Shown: positions 48,717 to 58,657, counted from the stretch's first letter. The stretch is DNA of 64,000 bases from Vibrio sp. SS-MA-C1-2 (GCF_021513135.1 NZ_CP090981.1:2716025-2780024), one strand, 5' to 3'. Notes: generated by a model from the letters alone, not told the origin. Made by a program: numbers and translations.

Positions 48717-49475
48717 TTAAACTGGATTATTAATCTCAATATATTCCACAATGAGACCTTGAGTTTCAGCTAACCACTCTCCTAACGCTTTAACCCCATA
48801 ACGTTCTGTCGCATGATGACCTGCAGCAAAATAGTGAATACCATTTTCGCGTGCTGTATGAACCGTACGTTCTGATACCTCACCAGAGATAAATGCATCT
48901 AACCCATGTTCGATTGCCAGATCGATATAATCTTGCCCTCCTCCGGTACACCAACCAACCGTTTTAATTTCAGTTGGCGCATTATCACCAATATGTAGAG
49001 GTTGACGTTGTAGCTGTTGTTCGATCTTATCCGCGAATCGAGCGGCTGATATTGCCGTTGTTAATTCACCATAAATCGCGACTGAATTAGGGTTTCCTCG
49101 TTCTAACCCACCAAGGATATTAAGATCTAAACGTTGAGCTAGTTGAGCATTGTTTCCTAGCTCAGGATGAACATCAAGTGGCAGGTGGTAAGCATAAAGA
49201 TTAATATTATTATCCATTAACGCTTTAATTCGGCGATACTTCATGCCCACTAAAGGTTGAGGTTCTCCTTTCCAAAAATAGCCATGATGAACAATAATTG
49301 CATCGGCTTGTTGCTCAATCGCAGCATCGACTAAAGCTTGGCTGGCCGTGACTCCGGTGATCACTTTTTTGATCTCTTTTTTGCCTTCAACTTGTAAGCC
49401 GTTTGGACAGTAGTCTTTAATTAAGTGAGGTTTTAGTTTTTCGTTTAAGTAACGCTCTAGTTCAAAATTATTCAT
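48717..49475 (-). CDS. ybgI: Nif3-like dinuclear metal protein YbgI
   Basis: YbgI belongs to the Nif3/NGG1p-interacting family (also annotated GTP cyclohydrolase 1 type 2), with a dinuclear metal site and uncertain physiological role. The 252-residue product has the conserved DYCPNGLQVEGK, the metal-ligand His pair in AIIVHHGYFWKGEP, YAYHLPLDVHPELGNNAQLA, and the C-terminal HYFAAGHHATERYGVKALG. Length is that of the family (E. coli 247). It lies downstream of pgm on the same strand but is separated from it by a terminator. Confidence 0.92.
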   Translation of the reverse strand: MNNFELERYLNEKLKPHLIKDYCPNGLQVEGKKEIKKVITGVTASQALVDAAIEQQADAIIVHHGYFWKGEPQPLVGMKYRRIKALMDNNINLYAYHLPLDVHPELGNNAQLAQRLDLNILGGLERGNPNSVAIYGELTTAISAARFADKIEQQLQRQPLHIGDNAPTEIKTVGWCTGGGQDYIDLAIEHGLDAFISGEVSERTVHTARENGIHYFAAGHHATERYGVKALGEWLAETQGLIVEYIEINNPV

Positions 49476-49568
49476 TATTTATCTCTATTAATCTACTAAC
49501 AACAATTATCACAACAGATAATTAAGTATATACCTTTCTTCACTCAACAAGATCAATAAAAGCGACCA

Positions 49569-49643
49569 TAAAAAAAGCCCAATCGACTTAATTAGTAATA
49601 CCTTTCTGCTTTAGGTATATCGTACTAACCAATCATTGGGCTT
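49569..49643 (-). terminator. Compound intrinsic terminator of pgm
   Basis: The outer stem AAGCCCAAT / ATTGGGCTT is perfect and is followed on the minus strand by seven T residues. Between its arms two inner pairings (TTAGT / ACTAA and ATACCT / AGGTAT) nest within the same structure. It therefore forms one long rod of about 70 nt, larger than a normal terminator. Confidence 0.75.
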
Positions 49644-49725
49644 ATTTCCACACTTCGCAATAACGTTAACAATTACGGTGTGTTATCACTTAATTTTGTG
49701 ATCTATCTTGCAATCGAATCAACTG

Positions 49726-51369
49726 TTAGAGGCCAGCATCTGCAAATACGCGACTCACAATCTGTTCTGCTTCTTGTTCAATCAATTTAAGATGCTCAGC
49801 ACCTTTAAAGCTTTCACAGTAGATCTTATAGATATCTTCTGTACCTGATGGACGCGCAGCAAACCAACCGTTTTCAGTGGTGACTTTTAGACCACCAATC
49901 GCCTCACCATTACCTGGCGCATGGGTTAAACGTGCTGTGATTTTATCTCCAGCTAACGTTTCAGCTGAGACCATTTCAGGCGACAGTTTCTTTAATACAT
50001 TCTTCTGTGCGGTATTTGCCACCGCTTGAATACGATTGTATTGAGACTCACCATGCTTATCTGCCAGCTTTTGATAATACTGCTGTGGATTCATTCCCGT
50101 TACCGCGGTGATCTCAGCAGCAAGAAGGCAAAGCAAAATGCCATCTTTATCTGTTGACCAAGGCGTACCATCTTTACGTAAGAAAGAAGCCCCTGCACTC
50201 TCTTCACCACCAAAACCGAGTTTGCTCGTGAACAGACCATCAACAAACCATTTGAAACCCACTGGCACTTCACACAGATCACGTCCAAGATCGGCAACCA
50301 CTTTATCAATAATGGCACTAGACACTAACGTTTTACCCACCGCAATTTCAGCAGACCAGTCGCGATGACGGTAAAGATAATCAATACACACTGCTAAGTA
50401 GTGGTTTGGATTCATCAAGCCAGCAGGGGTTACAATACCATGACGGTCAAAATCAGGATCATTACCAAAGGCTAAATCATAGCTATCTTTATGTTCAAGT
50501 AGACCCGCCATTGCAAACGGTGATGAACAATCCATACGGATCGCACCATCTTTATCTAATGACATAAAACGGAATGAAGGATCGACAGACTCATTAACCA
50601 ACTTAAGATCTAGCTGATACTGCTCGCCAATTTGACGCCAGTACTCAATGCCTGAACCTCCTAATGGATCAACACCAATCTTTAGGTTCGCTTTTTGAAT
50701 TGCGTCCATATCAATGACATTAACAAGATCAGCAATATAAGGGGCAACCAAATCTTTTTCTGTCACCAGATCTGAACTCATTGCGTCACCAAAAGGCAAA
50801 TGCTTGATCTCTTTTAAACCATTCTCAATGATTTCATTGGCACGTGCTTCAATCGCATCCGTAAATGCAGCTTCTGCTGGCCCGCCATGAGGAGGATTAT
50901 ATTTAATACCGCCATCTTGTGGTGGATTATGAGAAGGAGTAATCACAATACCATCAGAAAGTGCATCATGACTTTTGTTAAAGGTTAAAATCGCATGAGA
51001 CACACCTGGAGTTGGCGTGTAACCTTGATTTTCTTGAATGATAACTTCAACACCGTTTGCAACAAGAACTTCAACCGTAGAGCAAAATGCAGGCTCAGAA
51101 AGCGCATGGGTATCTTTGCCAATAAACAGAGGCCCAGTAATATTGTGTGCTGCTCTTACTTCAGCCACTGCTTGTGCAATCGCCCAAATATGATGTTGGT
51201 TAAATGTCGACTTATCAGCACAACCTCGGTGTCCTGAAGTACCAAAAAGGACGCGATGACTTGGTTCTCCAGCGATAGGTTGTAATTGAAAGTAGTTCGC
51301 AACTAAAAGCGGAATATTATACATGTCTTGTTGTTGAGCTTGTTGACCCGCTCTCGGATGTTGAGCCAT
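49726..51369 (-). CDS. pgm: Phosphoglucomutase (alpha-D-glucose-specific)
   Basis: Pgm interconverts glucose 1- and 6-phosphate. The 547-residue protein has the active-site phosphoserine S146 in [15 protein letters not shown], the Mg-binding loop in [13 protein letters not shown], the sugar-specificity GGEESAGAS and the phosphate-binding [16 protein letters not shown]. Length matches E. coli Pgm (546). It follows seqA by 82 bp on the same strand, a conserved seqA-pgm arrangement. Confidence 0.97.
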   Translation of the reverse strand: MAQHPRAGQQAQQQDMYNIPLLVANYFQLQPIAGEPSHRVLFGTSGHRGCADKSTFNQHHIWAIAQAVAEVRAAHNITGPLFIGKDTHALSEPAFCSTVEVLVANGVEVIIQENQGYTPTPGVSHAILTFNKSHDALSDGIVITPSHNPPQDGGIKYNPPHGGPAEAAFTDAIEARANEIIENGLKEIKHLPFGDAMSSDLVTEKDLVAPYIADLVNVIDMDAIQKANLKIGVDPLGGSGIEYWRQIGEQYQLDLKLVNESVDPSFRFMSLDKDGAIRMDCSSPFAMAGLLEHKDSYDLAFGNDPDFDRHGIVTPAGLMNPNHYLAVCIDYLYRHRDWSAEIAVGKTLVSSAIIDKVVADLGRDLCEVPVGFKWFVDGLFTSKLGFGGEESAGASFLRKDGTPWSTDKDGILLCLLAAEITAVTGMNPQQYYQKLADKHGESQYNRIQAVANTAQKNVLKKLSPEMVSAETLAGDKITARLTHAPGNGEAIGGLKVTTENGWFAARPSGTEDIYKIYCESFKGAEHLKLIEQEAEQIVSRVFADAGL

Positions 51370-51451
51370 TAATCTTGTTTCCTTTTATAAATAAACTTAA
51401 TAAGGCCGCCCAATTGGCAGCCTACAAACAATTATAGCCACAAAATTATTT

Positions 51452-52021
51452 TTAGATGGATTTGCAAACGCGATCGGTGAAATCAGCCGTAAAGCCCATT
51501 CTTAGCATTAACTGTTCAACCATTTGGCGCTTACGTCCTGTATTGGTATTTGTGATCACCCAGTACGGTGTCGATGGTATTGACTTTGGTTTTGTTGTTT
51601 TACCACTTGCCAATAATGTATCTGGATTATCCGCAAAGTAGAGTCGTGTACGACCTTTCAATGCAGCCGCTGAACCAAAACCTTGATTATCAATACGGTA
51701 AAGTGTTGATAAGATCGTCATAAAACGACCAATAGCTTTATCTTGTGCAGCGAATTTATCAGAAATCAAAAGCTCACGGATTTCACGGACACGATCAAGT
51801 TGTTGATCCTTAGCCGCATCCCTACTGACCACGACAGATTTCGCAGCTTGAGGCTTTTTAACTTCTACTGTTTTAGCTGATACCGTTGATGGTTGATCCC
51901 CATCGACTTGTAACAAGCGGCGTAATATATCTGAAGCACTTTCACCGATATGCTGAGTCTGCCCAGCAATAAAACGATAGAGTTCTTCATCAACTTCAAT
52001 TGTCTTCATCGTGTTCTTCAT
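51452..52021 (-). CDS. seqA: Negative modulator of replication initiation SeqA
   Basis: SeqA binds hemimethylated GATC sites, sequesters oriC and organises new DNA. The 189-residue protein has the N-terminal oligomerisation helix pair (MKTIEVDEELYRFIAGQTQHIGESASDILRRLL). After a Lys/Val-rich linker comes the C-terminal DNA-binding domain (AALKGRTRLYFADNPDTLLASGKTTKPKSIPSTPYWVITNTNTGRKRQMV). The conserved N-terminus begins at the fifth codon (ATG at 52009), but GGA lies closer to the ATG at 52021, so either start may be used. It is divergent from ybfF. Confidence 0.95.
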   Translation of the reverse strand: MKNTMKTIEVDEELYRFIAGQTQHIGESASDILRRLLQVDGDQPSTVSAKTVEVKKPQAAKSVVVSRDAAKDQQLDRVREIRELLISDKFAAQDKAIGRFMTILSTLYRIDNQGFGSAAALKGRTRLYFADNPDTLLASGKTTKPKSIPSTPYWVITNTNTGRKRQMVEQLMLRMGFTADFTDRVCKSI

Positions 52022-52111
52022 TCTTTTTCCATTTGCAAATTACTATACCAGTATACCCTGATCCAGCGTTATACTCTACGTTCTACTAACACAACTGAGA
52101 GAGAAATCGCA

Positions 52112-52888
52112 TTGGATCTTAATTATCGCATAAAAGGAGAAGGCAAAACGATCGTTTTGTTACATGGATTATTTGGTAGCCATGATAATTTAGCTATGAT
52201 CGCTAAAGTGTTAACTCCTCAATATCAAGTTATTATGATCGATCTTCGTAATCATGGTCGATCTCCACACGCTCCTCGTATGAGTTATGCTGCAATGGCA
52301 GAAGATGTTGTTGCCGTATTAGACAAACTCAATATAGACCAGACAACGATCATCGGTCATTCAATGGGTGGCAAAGTAGCGATGAAAGTTGCTCATGATT
52401 GGCCAGATCGTGTTAATGGTTTGGTCGTTTTGGATATTGCTCCGATAGACTATAAAGTCGATCGTCATCAAGAGGTTTTTGCCGGTTTACGTGCGGTTGC
52501 AGGTACAACGCCATCATCAAGATCAGAAGCAGACAGTTTACTGGCCTTACATATTGATGAGCCAGGAGTCCGCCAATTCTTGCTCAAATCATTAGTCAAA
52601 AAGCCGGGAGAAAACCATTATCAATGGCGTTTTAATTTATCCGCCTTAATTGATAATTATCGTTCGGTGATGGGGTGGGTAGAAGCAAATGACTATCAAG
52701 GGCCAACCCTATTTGTGAAAGGTCAATATTCCGAATACATTCTGCCAGAACATAAAGAAAAAATTGAGCAACAATTCCCCCAAGCTAAAGCACGAATTAT
52801 TGCCAATACCACTCATTGGTTGCATATTGAGAAGCCCGATTCGGTTAATCGAACAATTATACAATTTTTAGCAGAATTAGATAAATAG
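52112..52888 (+). CDS. ybfF: Alpha/beta hydrolase YbfF (esterase)
   Basis: YbfF is a small alpha/beta hydrolase with esterase (acyl-CoA/palmitoyl ester) activity in E. coli. From a TTG at 52112 the protein is 258 residues (LDLNYRIKGEGKTIVLLHGLFGSHDN). It has the oxyanion HGLFGS, nucleophile elbow IIGHSMGGK, VVLDIAPIDYKVDRHQEVFAGL and the catalytic His in TTHWLHIEKPD. No ATG or GTG start fits: the longest frame runs back into seqA and has no homology there. GAGAGA lies about 9 nt before the TTG. It is divergent from seqA. Confidence 0.9.
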   Translation: MDLNYRIKGEGKTIVLLHGLFGSHDNLAMIAKVLTPQYQVIMIDLRNHGRSPHAPRMSYAAMAEDVVAVLDKLNIDQTTIIGHSMGGKVAMKVAHDWPDRVNGLVVLDIAPIDYKVDRHQEVFAGLRAVAGTTPSSRSEADSLLALHIDEPGVRQFLLKSLVKKPGENHYQWRFNLSALIDNYRSVMGWVEANDYQGPTLFVKGQYSEYILPEHKEKIEQQFPQAKARIIANTTHWLHIEKPDSVNRTIIQFLAELDK

Positions 52889-52972
52889 TCTATTGTTAAC
52901 CTAATGAAGCCGTTAACAGGATATCAATGAATGTGGTATAGTTAGCGGCAAACTCAATGAGGATGAGTGAGT

Positions 52973-53194
52973 ATGTTATACGAAAATATGGCACTGCTTG
53001 AGTCAATTGGTTTAGATTTTCTCTTTGCTGCAATATTTTTCTTTATTGCGATGGCAATTAGAGATGTACTCAAAGAAGGAAATGTTCCACCATTTGGTCG
53101 TAAGATCGTCTGGTTAGTGTTATTTTTAGGGTGTAGCGGTTTTATTATTAAAGGCGTCATCCAACTAATTTGGGAAGGGATTGGAGTCGGCTGA
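52973..53194 (+). CDS. DUF2788 family small membrane protein
   Basis: The product is 73 residues from the ATG at 52973 (75 if the GTG at 52967 is used). It has an N-terminal helix (about 11-30), a short basic loop (AIRDVLKEGNVPPFGRKIVW) and a second helix (about 45-68). This is the DUF2788 family, typically found next to fldA and fur in vibrios. A GAGG sequence at 52959-52962 is 10 nt from the ATG and 4 nt from the GTG. It precedes fldA by 52 bp. Function unknown. Confidence 0.85.
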   Translation: MLYENMALLESIGLDFLFAAIFFFIAMAIRDVLKEGNVPPFGRKIVWLVLFLGCSGFIIKGVIQLIWEGIGVG

Positions 53195-53246
53195 TTTCGT
53201 CACTTTATCCAAGATAATTGCAGAATTTGATACAGGTACTTTTTAT

Positions 53247-53774
53247 ATGGCAAGCGTAGGTCTATTTTTTGGTAGTGATACTGGTAACACTGAAGCTATC
53301 GCAAAAATGATTCAAAAACAGTTAGGCAAACAACTTATTGATGTTCAAGATATTGCTAAAAGCAGCAAAGAAGATATCGATAACTATGATCTACTTCTAA
53401 TTGGTATCCCAACTTGGTACTACGGTGAAGCTCAATGTGATTGGGATGACTTCTTCCCAGATCTTGAGCAGATTGATTTCTCAACTAAACTTGTTGCTAT
53501 TTTTGGCTGTGGAGATCAAGAAGACTACGCTGAATACTTCTGTGATGCGATGGGCACTGTCCGCGATATCGTTGAAGCAAAAGGCGGAACTATTGTGGGT
53601 AATACTTCAACTGAAAGTTATGAGTTTGAAGCATCAAAAGCACTCGTTGATGACTCAACATTTGTTGGTCTATGCATTGATGAAGATCGCCAGCCTGAAT
53701 TAACTGATGATCGTGTAACTAGCTGGGTAAACCAGTTAAATGAAGAGATGTGTCTTGCTGAGTTAGCAGACTAA
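53247..53774 (+). CDS. fldA: Flavodoxin FldA
   Basis: FldA is an FMN electron carrier used for example by BioB, IspG/H and MetH reactivation. The 175-residue protein starts at 53247 (MASVGLFFGSDTGNTEAIAKMIQ). The FMN phosphate loop is SDTGNTE, the aromatic FMN stackers lie in IPTWYYGEAQCDWDDF and GCGDQEDYAEYFCDA. The Shine-Dalgarno is weak (AGG about 13 nt upstream); the longer frame from 53181 adds residues that are not flavodoxin-like. It lies in a ybfF-DUF2788-fldA unit. Confidence 0.95.
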   Translation: MASVGLFFGSDTGNTEAIAKMIQKQLGKQLIDVQDIAKSSKEDIDNYDLLLIGIPTWYYGEAQCDWDDFFPDLEQIDFSTKLVAIFGCGDQEDYAEYFCDAMGTVRDIVEAKGGTIVGNTSTESYEFEASKALVDDSTFVGLCIDEDRQPELTDDRVTSWVNQLNEEMCLAELAD

Positions 53775-53788
53775 TACTTTTCAATCCT

Positions 53789-53845
53789 AACGAATATTAC
53801 TAAGCGATACTGATATCAATCAGTAATATTCGTTTGCTTTCTTTC
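53789..53845 (+). terminator. Intrinsic terminator of fldA
   Basis: A 13-bp stem (AACGAATATTACT / AGTAATATTCGTT) with a 20-nt loop is followed by TGCTTTCTTTC. It lies 14 bp past the stop codon. Confidence 0.75.
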
Positions 53846-53905
53846 TTGTATATTAAAAAAGTCCTTTTAAAATATTTTGTTACTCTTTTTCATCCTACCC
53901 GTTAA

Positions 53906-54385
53906 TTACTCTGCTTTTTCTCGATATTTAGGCTTCTTTCTCACATAAAGCGTTCGCTGAACTTGTGCTACCACTGTATTTTCTGCATTTTTAATATTAG
54001 TGATGAATTCAGGAAAAACCTTATCTCCATGTTGAGTTTGTTTGATAATCTCATCAATTTTCTGTTGAGATATAATAAATTCCGCCGTCAACTTTGTTGT
54101 CCCAGGCTTAATGAAATCAATCGATGCTTGTTTATCCCAAACAAAATATTTTTCACCTAAAATTCCCATGAGCATCAATGAGTAAACAGGATCGGTCATA
54201 GAAAAAATACTGCCTCCATATTGTGAACGATTGGCGTTTTTATTCCACCAGCGAAAGGTCAATCCCATTCTCACATAACGAAAGTCCGAGCTAATTTCAA
54301 TAATTTTAATTCCTGCTCCCCAAAATGGCGGCCATAGATTCAATGCAAGCTTTACGATACTAGGCTTATAAATCCAATTTAACAT
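53906..54385 (-). CDS. DUF4442 hotdog-fold thioesterase-like protein
   Basis: This is a 159-residue protein of the DUF4442 family, which has a hotdog fold. Recognisable features are the N-terminal LNLWPPFWGAGIKI, VRMGLTFRWWNKNANRSQYGGSIFSMTDPVYSLML, and the central beta strands with FIKPGTTKLTAEF. The basic C-terminus (YVRKKPKYREK) is odd but not unusual. Members are presumed acyl-CoA binding or thioesterase proteins; activity is not established. It lies between the fldA terminator and fur, convergent with fldA and divergent from fur. Confidence 0.82.
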   Translation of the reverse strand: MLNWIYKPSIVKLALNLWPPFWGAGIKIIEISSDFRYVRMGLTFRWWNKNANRSQYGGSIFSMTDPVYSLMLMGILGEKYFVWDKQASIDFIKPGTTKLTAEFIISQQKIDEIIKQTQHGDKVFPEFITNIKNAENTVVAQVQRTLYVRKKPKYREKAE

Positions 54386-54567
54386 ACCTTCCCCTTATCT
54401 CTTTGTTCTCACATCTAAACTTGCTTTTCGTTAACTTAACCATAATCTAATCGATAAGAATTCTCAATTATCTTACTGATTTGGTTTATTGTTAGCGTTA
54501 ACTCGCCTATAATCAATGATAGAAAAATATTCTCCTCATCACTGATGATAAGCTAAAGGAAGTACCC

Positions 54568-55017
54568 ATGTCAGATAATAACCAGGCATTAAAAAAAGCT
54601 GGTCTGAAAATTACACTACCTCGTCTAAAAATCTTAGAGGTTTTACAACAAAGTGATGTATCTCATATCAGTGCTGAAGATCTCTACAAAATTTTAATCG
54701 ATTTGGGTGAAGAGATTGGTTTAGCGACGGTTTATCGCGTATTAAACCAATTTGATGATGCAGGAATTGTGACTCGTCACCACTTTGAAGGTGGAAAATC
54801 AGTATTTGAACTGGCGACTCAAGAGCACCATGATCATCTCGTTTGTCTTGATTGTGGGCGTGTTATCGAGTTTACCGATCATGTGATTGAACAACGTCAA
54901 AATGAGATTGCTGAGCGTTTTAATGTTCGTCTGACTAACCATAGCTTATATCTTTATGGTCATTGCCTAACCGATGATTGTCAAACAAATGAAAATGCAC
55001 ATACCCCTAAGAGTTAA
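54568..55017 (+). CDS. fur: Ferric uptake regulator Fur
   Basis: Fur is the iron-responsive repressor that controls iron genes including feo here. The 149-residue protein has a winged-helix DNA-binding domain (about 10-80, LKITLPRLKILEVLQ and LATVYRVLNQFDDAG). The C-terminal metal-binding domain has HHFEGGKSVFELATQEHHDHLVCLDCGRVIEF with its His/Cys ligands. A weak Fur-box-like sequence (GATAAGAATTCTCAATTATC at 54453-54472) upstream suggests autoregulation but is not strong. It ends in a bidirectional terminator shared with glnS. Confidence 0.97.
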   Translation: MSDNNQALKKAGLKITLPRLKILEVLQQSDVSHISAEDLYKILIDLGEEIGLATVYRVLNQFDDAGIVTRHHFEGGKSVFELATQEHHDHLVCLDCGRVIEFTDHVIEQRQNEIAERFNVRLTNHSLYLYGHCLTDDCQTNENAHTPKS

Positions 55018-55054
55018 TTGTTCCTTATTTTGAAAGCAATAACGACCAAACAAT

Positions 55055-55086
55055 AAAAAACCCAGCTTAATCGCTGGGTTTTTTTT
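55055..55086. terminator. Bidirectional terminator between fur and glnS
   Basis: AAAAAACCCAGC / GCTGGGTTTTTT with a 6-nt loop has A/T runs on both sides, so it can end both fur (plus strand) and glnS (minus strand). It lies 37 bp from each stop codon. Confidence 0.92.
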
Positions 55087-55123
55087 ATTGTATCTTTCGT
55101 TTATCAAGATAATTTAAACAGGC

Positions 55124-56785
55124 TTATCCTGCCCACGTATCTCGTAAACCAACCGTGCGGTTAAAGACTAAGTTGTCCACGGTGGAATCTTTGTTATCTG
55201 CACAAAAATAACCGGTACGCTCAAACTGAAAACCTTGCTCCGCCGCTGCTTTTACTAGGCTTGGCTCTACAACACCATTTAATAGCTGTAAAGAGTCAGC
55301 ATTTAACACAGTGGTAAAATCATCTTCAGCCGCTGGATTTGCTACCGTAAATAGACGATCATACAGGCGGAATTCCGCAGGCACTGCAGTTTCAGCAGCA
55401 ACCCAATGGATAACACCTTTCACTTTACGACCATCTGCAGGATTTTTGCCCAACGTTTCTGGATCATAACTACAGTAAATAGTGGTAATGTTGTCTGCGT
55501 CATCTTTCTCTACACGTTCAGCTTTAATCACATACGCATTACGAAGACGAACTTCTTTACCTAAAACCAAACGCTTATATTTTTTGTTCGCTTCTTCACG
55601 GAAATCTTCACGTTCAATAAAGATTTCACGACCGAACGGCAGTTCACGAGTGCCCATTTCTGGTTTATTCGGGTGATTAGGGGCGTTTAAGATTTCAATA
55701 TCCGCATCTTTGTTTTCGAACACTAATTTAATCGGATCTAAGACTGCCATGGCACGAGGTGCGTTCTCATTCAGATCATCACGAATACATGACTCTAATG
55801 AACCCATCTCGATAGTATTTTCTTGTTTAGTCACACCGATACGTTTACAGAATTCACGCATTGACGCAGGCGTATAACCACGACGACGTAGACCAGAGAT
55901 GGTCGGCATACGTGGATCATCCCAACCAGAGACTAAGTTCTCAGTGACTAATTGGTTAAGTTTACGCTTAGACATTAACGTATATTCAAGGTTTAAGCGG
56001 CTAAACTCATACTGATGAGGTTGTGGTTCAGTCGGCAACGTAATGTTATCCAATACCCAATCATATAAGCGACGATTGTCTTGGAACTCAAGAGTACAAA
56101 TAGAGTGGCTAATCCCTTCCAGCGCATCCGAAATACAGTGAGTAAAGTCATACATCGGGTAGATGCACCACTTATCTGCAGTTTGGTGATGATGAGCAAA
56201 TTTAATACGATAGATAACCGGATCACGCATTACGATAAATGATGACGCCATATCAATCTTAGCACGCAGACACGCTTTACCTTCTGCAATCTCGCCATTT
56301 TTCATTTTAGCGAATAGCTCAAGGTTCTCTTCAACAGAACGATTTCGGTAAGGGCTCTCTTTACCCGGCTCTTTTAATGAACCACGGTATTCACGGATCT
56401 CGTCAGCACTTAGCTCATCAACGAAAGCAAGACCTTTATTGATAAGCTCAATCGCATAGTCATGCAGTTGATCAAAGTAATTTGATGAGTAACGAACCTC
56501 ACCACTCCAATCAAACCCTAACCATTTGACATCTTGCTTGATAGACTCAACATATTCGATGTCTTCTTTAACTGGGTTAGTATCATCAAAACGTAGGTTA
56601 CACAGGCCTTGATAATCTTGAGCAATTCCAAAGTTCAGACAAATAGATTTAGCATGACCGATATGCAAGTAGCCGTTTGGCTCTGGCGGGAATCGGGTTT
56701 GAATTGCATTGTATTTACCACTCGCAAGATCTTTATCAATTATCTGGCGGATAAAGTTAGTCGGTCGAACTTCAGACTCACTCAT
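55124..56785 (-). CDS. glnS: Glutamine--tRNA ligase
   Basis: GlnS is the class I synthetase for tRNA-Gln. The 553-residue protein from the ATG at 56785 ([47 protein letters not shown]) has the HIGH motif and the KMSKS equivalent LMSKRKL. The GTG at 56794 is rejected; GGGG lies 9 nt before the ATG at 56785. The two C-terminal beta-barrel anticodon domains end [12 protein letters not shown]. It sits next to nagE, as in E. coli. Confidence 0.97.
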   Translation of the reverse strand: MSESEVRPTNFIRQIIDKDLASGKYNAIQTRFPPEPNGYLHIGHAKSICLNFGIAQDYQGLCNLRFDDTNPVKEDIEYVESIKQDVKWLGFDWSGEVRYSSNYFDQLHDYAIELINKGLAFVDELSADEIREYRGSLKEPGKESPYRNRSVEENLELFAKMKNGEIAEGKACLRAKIDMASSFIVMRDPVIYRIKFAHHHQTADKWCIYPMYDFTHCISDALEGISHSICTLEFQDNRRLYDWVLDNITLPTEPQPHQYEFSRLNLEYTLMSKRKLNQLVTENLVSGWDDPRMPTISGLRRRGYTPASMREFCKRIGVTKQENTIEMGSLESCIRDDLNENAPRAMAVLDPIKLVFENKDADIEILNAPNHPNKPEMGTRELPFGREIFIEREDFREEANKKYKRLVLGKEVRLRNAYVIKAERVEKDDADNITTIYCSYDPETLGKNPADGRKVKGVIHWVAAETAVPAEFRLYDRLFTVANPAAEDDFTTVLNADSLQLLNGVVEPSLVKAAAEQGFQFERTGYFCADNKDSTVDNLVFNRTVGLRDTWAG

Positions 56786-56794
56786 CAATAACAC

Positions 56795-57079
56795 CCCTGT
56801 GTCTCTGAATTAAAATTAGTTAATATGGCTGATAGTACCAGAGATCATAAGATCTCACCCTACTTTTGTCGTCCATATTTTTAGTTAACAGCTATGATCC
56901 ACAATTTTATGACTTTATACAATATATAGCCAAAGAAAGTCGCGCTGTTTGGATAAAAAAAGCCGGATCATTAACGATCATATCAAGTTTAATCGCTTTT
57001 ATATCGCTTTGCTTTCTCTATTTAACATTCTCATTTCTCACTTCTCGATAATGATTAACTTAACCGATCCAACGAGCAA
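56795..57079. other. Gap between glnS and nagE terminator with a weak small reading frame
   Basis: Besides the presumed glnS promoter, one 61-codon frame (56866-57051, plus strand, TTG start) ends in a hydrophobic helix (SLTIISSLIAFISLCFLYLTFSFL) after a soluble segment (YDPQFYDFIQYIAKESRAVWIKK). It has no clear Shine-Dalgarno. It is listed as a possibility only. Confidence 0.25.
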
Positions 57080-57115
57080 TGAAAAAAGCCGCCAGATATC
57101 GCTATCTGGCGGCTT
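57080..57115 (-). terminator. Intrinsic terminator of nagE
   Basis: The perfect 13-bp stem AAGCCGCCAGATA / TATCTGGCGGCTT with a 4-nt loop is followed on the minus strand by a run of six T residues. It lies about 55 bp past the nagE stop. Confidence 0.92.
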
Positions 57116-57169
57116 ACTTTTTCAACAAATTAATCGAGTGAATAAGTCACATTGATTAATCGCTCTGGA

Positions 57170-58657
57170 TTAGATTTTAACTTCAGTTAAATCTACAGAT
57201 GCTGGGATATTCTTCATCTCGCCAGCCATAATTTCAGCTAGAGGACCAAGGATAACCTGTAGGTTATTATCACCTAGTTTGATAACGCCTGCTGCACCTA
57301 AGTTTTTAATTGCAGCTTCATTAACAATGCTACGATCTTTTAGTGTTAGGCGTAGACGTGTAATACATGCATCAATCACTTCTAGGTTATCGTGTCCACC
57401 TAATGCTTTTAGGTATTGTTTCGCTAGCTCTGTACGGTCAGTTGAGGCAACTGATTCAACAACAACAGCTTCTGCTTCTTCACGACCCGGTGACTTAAGG
57501 TTGAACTTGATGATGACTGCACGGAAGATAGTGTAGTAAAGACCGAAGAATACGATACCTTGTAGAATTAGCATGTACCAGTTAACCGCTAGTGGGTTAC
57601 GCGTAGATAGTACTAAATCGACTAGACCAGCTGAGAAACCGAAACCTGCAATCCAATGCATTGATGCCGCGATATAAACAGAGATACCCGTTAATAGTGC
57701 ATGAATAACATACAATGGTGGCGCAACGAACATGAATGCGAATTCTAGCGGCTCAGTCACACCCGTAAAGAATGATGCGAAACCAGCTGCGATCATGATA
57801 GATGCCACTTTTTCTTTATTTTCTGGCTTAGCCGTATGGTAGATAGCAAGTGCCGCACCCGGTAGACCAAACATCATGATTGGGAAGAAACCAGCTTGGT
57901 ACATACCTGTAACACCAGGGATACCAACACCTTCAGCGATTGATTTAGCACCGCCAAGGAAGTTAGGAATATCGTTAATACCCGCAACGTCAAACCAGAA
58001 TACTGAGTTTAGTGCGTGGTGAAGACCAACAGGGATCAATAGACGGTTAAAGAATGCATAGATACCTGCACCTGTTGCGCCAAGACCTTGAATACTTTCA
58101 CCAAAATGTACTAGACCATTATAGATAGAAGGCCAGATGTACATTAGAACGAATGCTAAAAGGATACCTGCAAAAGAGGTTAAAATTGGAACTAAACGTT
58201 TACCACTGAAGAAAGAAAGGGCTTTATGAAGCTCAACTTGTGAGAAACGGTTATAAATTTCAGCCGAGATAATACCAACAATGATACCAACAAATTGATT
58301 CTGGATTTTACCGAATGCAGCTGGAACTTCAGATGCCGCGATTGCTTGAATTTGAGCAACAGCGCCTGGAGAAAGTAGGGTTGTCACAACATACATCATG
58401 ACTAAACCAGCCAGTGCCGCTGCACCATCTTTATCTTTAGATAGACCATAAGCAACACCCACAGCAAATAGCCATGACATGTTATCGATGATAGCCGCAC
58501 CAGATTTAATTAAGAACGCAGCTAATGCACTATCGCCACCCCATGCTACCGGATCAATCCAGTAACCAATACCCATTAATATTGCTGCTGCAGGAAGTGT
58601 AGCAACTGGCACCATTAATGCGCGACCAACTCGTTGTAAGTACCCAAGAATATTCAC
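57170..58657 (-). CDS. nagE: PTS N-acetylglucosamine-specific IICB transporter NagE (no IIA domain)
   Basis: This is the inner-membrane sugar transporter of the phosphotransferase system; it imports and phosphorylates N-acetylglucosamine. The 495 residues comprise the IIC domain (about 1-390, with LIPVGLHHALNSVFWF and FFTGVTEPLEFAFMF) and a C-terminal IIB domain (about 410-495). The IIB domain has the phosphorylated cysteine in VIDACITRLRLTL and GVIKLGDNNLQVILGP. E. coli NagE (648 residues) carries a IIA domain at its C-terminus, which is absent here. Phosphate probably comes from a separate IIA such as Crr. It is divergent from nagAC. Confidence 0.94.
   Translation of the reverse strand: MNILGYLQRVGRALMVPVATLPAAAILMGIGYWIDPVAWGGDSALAAFLIKSGAAIIDNMSWLFAVGVAYGLSKDKDGAAALAGLVMMYVVTTLLSPGAVAQIQAIAASEVPAAFGKIQNQFVGIIVGIISAEIYNRFSQVELHKALSFFSGKRLVPILTSFAGILLAFVLMYIWPSIYNGLVHFGESIQGLGATGAGIYAFFNRLLIPVGLHHALNSVFWFDVAGINDIPNFLGGAKSIAEGVGIPGVTGMYQAGFFPIMMFGLPGAALAIYHTAKPENKEKVASIMIAAGFASFFTGVTEPLEFAFMFVAPPLYVIHALLTGISVYIAASMHWIAGFGFSAGLVDLVLSTRNPLAVNWYMLILQGIVFFGLYYTIFRAVIIKFNLKSPGREEAEAVVVESVASTDRTELAKQYLKALGGHDNLEVIDACITRLRLTLKDRSIVNEAAIKNLGAAGVIKLGDNNLQVILGPLAEIMAGEMKNIPASVDLTEVKI

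Noticed and set aside
54453-54472. Fur box upstream of fur
   Set aside because: GATAAGAATTCTCAATTATC is palindromic at its ends but fits the 19-bp consensus poorly; it is mentioned under fur without a separate call.
56866-57051. 61-codon membrane-anchored frame between glnS and nagE
   Set aside because: It has a TTG start, no ribosome-binding site and composition expected of AT-rich DNA; it is mentioned within the gap entry, not called as a gene.
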